23,067 bases of DNA, taken from NCBI GenBank assembly GCA_015499995.1, contig JADNRV010000597.1, positions 1-23,067 of the forward strand. Direction: 5' to 3'. The stretch comes from Flammula alnicola. Taxonomy: Eukaryota; Basidiomycota; Agaricomycetes; Agaricales; Strophariaceae. The notes beneath the pieces were generated by a model, which saw only the letters and a program-made list of their open reading frames with translations, had not been told where the DNA came from and made no database searches. This document shows positions 18,089-23,067 of this stretch, piece after piece (positions within the stretch are counted from its first letter, which is position 1; every line of letters starts with the position of its first letter). Made by a program: the position numbers and the translations under genes.

Positions 18089-21000
18089 TCACCGCGCAAC
18101 CATAAAATAAGACAAAATGGCCACGATAAGAGCTACCAAGGATAGAACATGAACTCCAAAATCACTCCAAAGGTCATTAACGACAAACGTAGGTCTGGAA
18201 GGCGGGTCTACAGAAACCGTAACCCGATGCGTGCGTCCAGGCGACATGTCCTCCGTGACGATGAACAAAGTCTGCCGCTTCTCGTGATAGACGTACTTGT
18301 CGCCCTTTTCGAGCCCTTCCACGATAACCTTCCGCGAATGCGTCAGCTGCGAAGGAAGGAAGATCTCGGTCTCGCGGGATTTGAGGGGGTGGCGGAGTGC
18401 TCGCGGGGGGTCAAACACGCTCTTGGCCTCGGAGACGGGGCTCTTGTCGTCAGGATTCGACCATTGGTAGGTGAAGATTCCGGTGTTCATCTCGTATTCG
18501 AAGCTGAGAGGGATGCCGGCGGTCTTGGCAGCGTAAGGCCTGACGATGGCAGGAAGAATCCTGCCTCCGTTGTCGAGTGAGGGCGCGTCTTGCTCGTAGT
18601 AGAGCAGAGAGGGCGGAAGCGCTCGTTTCCTACTGAACCAAGAGAAATTCTCGCCATTCCAGTCGTCGCCTCGTTGATCATCGTTGTAGGAATTGTAGTT
18701 CCACAATCTGAAATTATGACGGTAGGAGTCAGTGGATTGATTCTACGATAATGCAGATAATAGGCGCACGTAAATCCAACCAATGCCTTCTCCAAAGCTG
18801 TCATCATGGCGTCCATCATACGAGCCTGCCATACAAAGTCGTCGGTTTTGAAAGCTTCGCCTTTGCTATCACCAATACTGTCTCAGCAAAAAATCCAGGC
18901 TACGTGAAATGAAAAGGCATACTTCATGTCCATTGGCACTCCGCATTCTCCGATAATCACAGGCGTTTCACCGAGAGCACGATACCCATTCTCCACGATA
19001 TTGCGGATCTGCAGCGTAAAATTGTCGCGGGCGCCTTTCTGGCCCCAGTAGAATGCTTTGAGAGGAAACATGCCCTGTAGAAGTGCCAATCAATATAGGA
19101 CGCAAGCGAAGTGACATAAGGCATACTCTTGAAAGACCCTGCACATCGACAGAGAAATTGCCGAAGGCCTTTGCGAAAAGAGCATTGAGGTCGTACCTGA
19201 GGAGAGTCCAGTAAGTTTGGGCCGAATTAGGGTCAAGCGAAGACGACTTACCAATGAGGCGCAAACACCATGTTTGCAGGCCGGGACTCCTCCGTCCACG
19301 ATGCAGGTGCGAACTAGAAAAGATCAATTTAAGAAAAACTCGCAAATCAGAAAGTGATTCTGACCGACCTCGTTCGGAATAGGCTCCAAGAATACTAGCT
19401 TGGAGTCTGAAGACGCTTTCCTCACTCGTTCGCTCCATTTCTTTGCAAAAGGGAAATACAAATCGGTGTACCAATCAATCTAAGCGACCCAATATCAGAC
19501 TGGATCATACAATAGGAAGTCATACATGCACACCTTGTGACCGGTATCTGGGTTTTGGCTGAAGTAATGTTCTCGCAAGACAACAGCCTGATCTGTGACA
19601 TCGTTCCACCGCCATACGTCGTGGTATTCCCAAAGGCATCGACCTTGGGTCGGACCATCCGGACGCCAGGCCTTCGTCTTCGAGGTGTTTAGGAGGGTAT
19701 GAGATGTATGCTTCGTCGGCATGGGGAATGAACGCGTCCATGTAGAGACAAGTGTCGGGTGTCCGGCACCCAATTGGAAAGATTCAAATGCGGAAGCTAA
19801 GAAGAGATTTTGTCTTCTGAGCTAGGGCCTGCGACCACATGAAACGATGACTTACGGACGTGCGATAAGTGGAGGTCGGTATTATAATCGAACGCGTGTA
19901 GTGAGGGGACGTTGATATAGCCTCGATGAGGTTCATTCATCATCTGGGGACTCAATGAGCACCAGAAGAAAAAAGAAAAAAGAAAATACACACCTGAAAT
20001 CCAAGAACACCGTCAACGTCCCAACCGCTCCTATGACCATCTCCCACATATCCAAAAATGCATGCTGTAGGAATGTTGAATGGGAACCTCTGGTTATGCT
20101 TATTCTTGACTAGCAATTTCGGCGCAAAGATATCTCCGGCCCAGAATAGAGTGCTACGAGAGGTAAGCTCGCGAATGCGAAGAAACAATAGTGACGGCAC
20201 TCACGCCATGGTCGCCGCAGCAAGTTTCTGATATCCGCACGGCCATAAACCCCGCTCTGCCTCAACATGACCTCCGCCTCTCTGTCCATGTAACCACGGC
20301 AGCTCCAGCGTCTTCTATGGCGTGCAGGTCGAATCCGACTAGTTCCAACGTCCAGGCTGGGGCGCCAGACCCTCCGCAGTACCGCGACCAGACGTCTTGA
20401 TGCATCGAGACGAAGGCTGTCATGCCATATTGAGGTAGTAAGGAGAGTAGCTTGCGGATATAGTCGAGATACTCTATGTCGTATATTCCACTGGATGGAG
20501 ATGACTGTTAGGTTTAAAATTGAAGCTAGAGTTTCGGATCGACACGTACGGTCCTGCATGTTCAACCGCTTCCCATGTTACCAGGAATCGAACTGATCCA
20601 TGGACGAAAGAAGTTGAGATATGAGATATCCTAACAAGAGAGAAACACACGCACTGAAGGTCAGCCCCCATCGTCGCAGGCGAGAGAAGTGCTCATGGGC
20701 TTCCTCCAGAGGGAATGGCCGTCCAACGAAAGTGGCGGGATCGAGGGTCCCCAGGAAAGTTCTCGTGGTCATGGTCTGCTGGTCTACACGAAAAAGAGAA
20801 TCACAAAAATTGAATACTTTCTCCCAATCCAAAATACAACGCGGAAGGCTCACGTTTTACACGAACCAGACAAGTTGACCCCTCTCAAGCTGCAGACGCG
20901 ACCGTATCCGTCACAAAGTGTCGGCCCTCAGCGCGCAGCCTGTCCTGCCGTTCCTCGGAAGACCCAGTCATGTGCATAGGAGGGTATAGATCCGGGGGTA

Positions 21001-21219
21001 TAATTCAGGTCTTTAGATGGATGAATGTCTAAGAAGACGCAATGCGCGGTTCAATTCAGCGTGAAAGGAGGGAAAGTAGGCCCTACAGCCTGAGGCTATG
21101 CGTACCGGTTTCCGTTCTCCTACTACTTCTGGTTGAACATTGGATACGGACGAAGCAGCTTTAGGCTTGTCGTCGTCAACTATTACGAACGATGCGTCCA
21201 AGCTGGAAGGGGTCGACAT
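18089..21219 (-). CDS. GH5 glycosidase (steryl/sphingolipid glucosidase type), N-terminal third frame-broken
   Basis: Related to fungal GH5 subfamily 12 enzymes such as cryptococcal EGCrP2/Sgl1, which remove glucose from sterol glucosides and glucosylceramide. The acid/base motif MMNEPHRGYI is at about 19945-19914. The nucleophile motif GECGVPMDM is at about 18952-18926. Other family blocks are GRVCSLRGVNLSG, FVGRPFPLEEAHEHFSRLRRWGL, MHQDVWSRYCGGSGAPAWT, GLWPCGYQKLAA and LWNYNSYNDDQRGDDWNGE. The C-terminus ends in a membrane segment (VLSLVALIVAILSYFMV), suggesting a tail-anchored or vacuolar/ER membrane enzyme. From MMNEP to the stop all exons join cleanly. Upstream, at least six positions between 20,020 and 20,915 need a single-base correction to keep the conserved blocks in frame. 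The gene is therefore either recently broken or mis-sequenced. The start at 21219 (MSTPSSLDASFVIVDDD) is plausible. Confidence 0.85.
20020..20915 (-). other. Cluster of single-base frame breaks in the GH5 gene
   Basis: Frame changes are needed near 20909-20914 (between RHFV and DGYGRV), 20734-20757 (between ENFPG and ATFVGRPF), 20272-20286 (between VVTWT and GGHVEAE), 20088-20092 (HNQ to EVPIQ), 20069-20075 (IQH to FLQHAFLDMWE) and 20020-20022 (GAVG to DVDGVLGFQ). The last three are each one missing base and sum to three, so the outer frame looks open. The last two fall in short homopolymers. Confidence 0.6.
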
Positions 21220-21459
21220 TCGACGCTAAAGACGTCTATATCGTGGTAGTTTGAACTGACAAGTCGTAACCGTGACGGTATCAGTTCCTCAGAATTTCCT
21301 TTGATTGCCGACGACTGAAAGTCGCCAAATTGTAGCAACTGAAGGGTAGAGGATTTAAAATTGGAAATGGTATATGTAAACATCTAATTTATACAACAAA
21401 ACTAAAACTCTGCGACGTATGTAAGGAAGCAATCCGAGAAAATGCAATGGGAGGAAGAG
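21220..21459. other. Short intergenic gap between GH5 and kelch B
   Basis: Only about 240 bp separate the GH5 start codon from the predicted kelch B end, so the GH5 promoter must lie here or overlap the kelch B 3' UTR. An AT-rich patch (ATTTAAAATT, near 21352) could serve as the core promoter. Confidence 0.35.
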
Positions 21460-22843
21460 TCAGATATTTACAGAAAGAGTTGGTGGCAGGTGGATAGGTG
21501 GAGGTGTACATAAAGAAGGTGCGCCATGGTCAAAGTTTGTCAAAGGGATGTCGAGATAGGTACACCAAGTGTCCGATTTTTGTGCGTCTGTGTCAACTTC
21601 CGTCTGGTATTGATCTCCAGCCTGAGGTACATTTGCTGGAGCAGCCGACGGTGGCTCGGACCCGTACCCAAAACCCATACCCGGCCTTCGACGCACACAA
21701 CCTCTTCAAAGTTATGGCGGAGGTTCCGCAGCGTCTGGTCAACATTCAGACGCTCGATGCGCTCTTCAGGGCTGAGAAGGAGACGCCAGATTTCGGGTAC
21801 AAAACCTTCTGATTTATCAGTCCGAACCCCCAAGACAATGACGGGGGAGGTTGATGTTGGCCGGTGATATTCATACATTGAGTAGCAGATGGCATCCTGG
21901 GGAAAGACACCGGTAACCTCTGCAGTGGCTCGTTGGAACTTCTTATTTATCGTGTGGTAGAAGAAGAACTGATTTTTAGAAAAACGAATAGACTGAAAAA
22001 CCATAAAGGTCATTTAATGATCAATTTAAGTAGAAGGATCTCACTTACCTTATTATCTGTTAAATTTCCTGGGCCCAACAGTATCTTCGTCCCGTTGTAC
22101 ACAGATATCGCATTACCAAACACATGGCCTCGAGGTATTGAAGGAGAAATGGGAGCATCTCGAACTTCCCAGTGCCAGACACCCTCAGGTTTACATTCCG
22201 CGATACTGAATGACCTATATGGTCGAGGGTCATTGCCGAATGTCTGGTAGCCCCCAAAGATGTACATCTTATTGTCGACGGCCACCACAGCAGGATTTAT
22301 GCGGGGGCCAACATCTTCACCGTCAAACTTCAGATACCACCACTCCTTTTCTTCGGGATCGATCATGATTACTTTTGAGCTGGGCTCATTTTTATCACAG
22401 TCAAATCCTCCAAAGATCAGGATAAAGCTCGCATTCTCAATGCGAACCAAGGTGGTCCCTGGTAAGATAAGGCTGGGGAGAAGTTTGAGCTGTGGCTTCC
22501 GGTTCTCCTCAGAGAAGGGTTTGTAAGGGTTTCGAACCCTCAAATTGTTCTAAAAATGAAATGAACATTGCAAAACTGAATCAAGGCAAATTTAACTGGG
22601 GTGAATATGGCCAACTTACACTTAGGTTTGTCCAGGTCATGGACGTTGTATCACAGCAAAAGAAATCAGAGGCCGGTGTTTCTGTACAGTCTCCAGAGTG
22701 AACTCCTCCAACCATGTAGAGTTTGCTGTTATGGTAATCGTTAACCAAGCTTCGAAATAGCTCGAAGGCGGGCAATGGCCCGCGAAGTGTTGTAGCTCAG
22801 GCTGGAAAACCTGGGCATTGTCGGCAGGTTGTCCAGAAGGCAT
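21460..22843 (-). pseudogene. Kelch-like protein B (paralogue of A), frame-broken or mis-sequenced
   Basis: Same family and same intron positions as kelch A. The first intron (22550-22619) follows TWTNLS, matching FTDLT in A. The second (21993-22048) follows NLTDNK, matching the end of exon 2 in A. Blades are clear: LYMVGG, FILIFGGF, KEWWYLKFDG, KMYIFGGY. Two frame problems exist. From the ATG at 22843 (MPSGQPADNAQ) the frame must shift by one base near 22785-22795 to reach the conserved LRGPLPAFELF block. Near 21656-21663 it must shift again to reach the C-terminal strand DTWCTYLDIPL, which matches YDTYVKIPF of A. Without the second shift the frame ends at 21540. The family is known only for protein-binding propellers. 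The rest of the protein is well conserved, so recent decay or local base error are both possible. The last frame runs to a stop at 21460. Confidence 0.6.
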
Positions 22844-23067
22844 AACGTTGACGGAAAGTGGTTTGAAGGAGAGCGAATGAAGCAAGAGATATTTTAATCA
22901 ACTATAGCGTTGTGGCGAAGAAATAGAGTCAGAGTGTTGTGTTTGTATCAGCGAGGTCAGTGCCGATTAGGCAACCATCCTCTTCCCCCAGGACTGTCAT
23001 CTCGCCGCTCTGCCTTGGGCGGCATAGGCTTTTCTTTCCACCACCCTACCTAATAACTTGCTTCGTT
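22844..23067. other. Upstream flank of kelch B
   Basis: No gene is seen. The stretch probably contains the kelch B promoter: the minus strand has AT-rich sequence (CTATAGTTGATTAAAATATC) about 45-70 bp above the ATG. The window ends before the next gene can be judged. Confidence 0.35.

Noticed and set aside
1..23067. rRNA, tRNA or CRISPR elements
   Set aside because: No conserved rRNA blocks, cloverleaf-like segments with A/B boxes, or regularly spaced repeats were seen by eye.

Overview
The window looks like nuclear DNA of a basidiomycete, most likely a mushroom-forming agaricomycete. Its genes are broken by many short GT-AG introns (about 54-73 nt where measured) with CTRAY-type branch sites. 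It also holds families typical of that group: a Clp1-like sexual development regulator, an F-box/LRR-type protein, a microsomal P450, a small cysteine-rich secreted protein and a GH5 steryl/sphingolipid glucosidase. No rRNA, tRNA, CRISPR or prokaryotic operon structure was seen.

Layout. 1-545: a small two-helix membrane protein gene (minus) with a TATA box. 1311-2254: F-box-like protein (minus). 2638-4925: a complete 13-exon cytochrome P450 (minus), including a 12-nt microexon. 4990-7110: no confident gene, only weak plus-strand splice signals. 7111-7663: a small secreted six-cysteine protein (minus). 7724-9867: mostly empty. 9868-10669: a weak multi-exon plus-strand candidate with an acidic tail. 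10769-11354: a non-autonomous DNA transposon (MITE) with 18-bp inverted ends and a perfect 8-bp target-site duplication. 11555-12824: kelch-like protein A (plus). 12998-14920: secreted, GPI-anchored alginate-lyase-superfamily polysaccharide lyase (minus). 14921-16573: no gene. 16574-17915: Clp1-like protein (plus). 18089-21219: GH5 glucosidase with a C-terminal membrane anchor (minus). 21460-22843: kelch-like protein B (minus), a paralogue of A with the same intron positions.

The genes do not form an obvious pathway. The P450 stands alone, without a biosynthetic core enzyme. The two wall/lipid-active hydrolases and the secreted protein fit general saprotrophic or developmental functions. The two kelch paralogues about 9 kb apart in opposite orientation suggest a local dispersed duplication.

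The best signals for a second look are the intact MITE just upstream of kelch A, the P450 microexon, the kelch pair, and a run of single-base frame breaks between about 20.0 and 22.8 kb (GH5 N-terminal third and kelch B). Those breaks mean either local sequence error or very recent gene decay. Gene models were built by hand from splice signals and reading-frame continuity. No similarity search was run.
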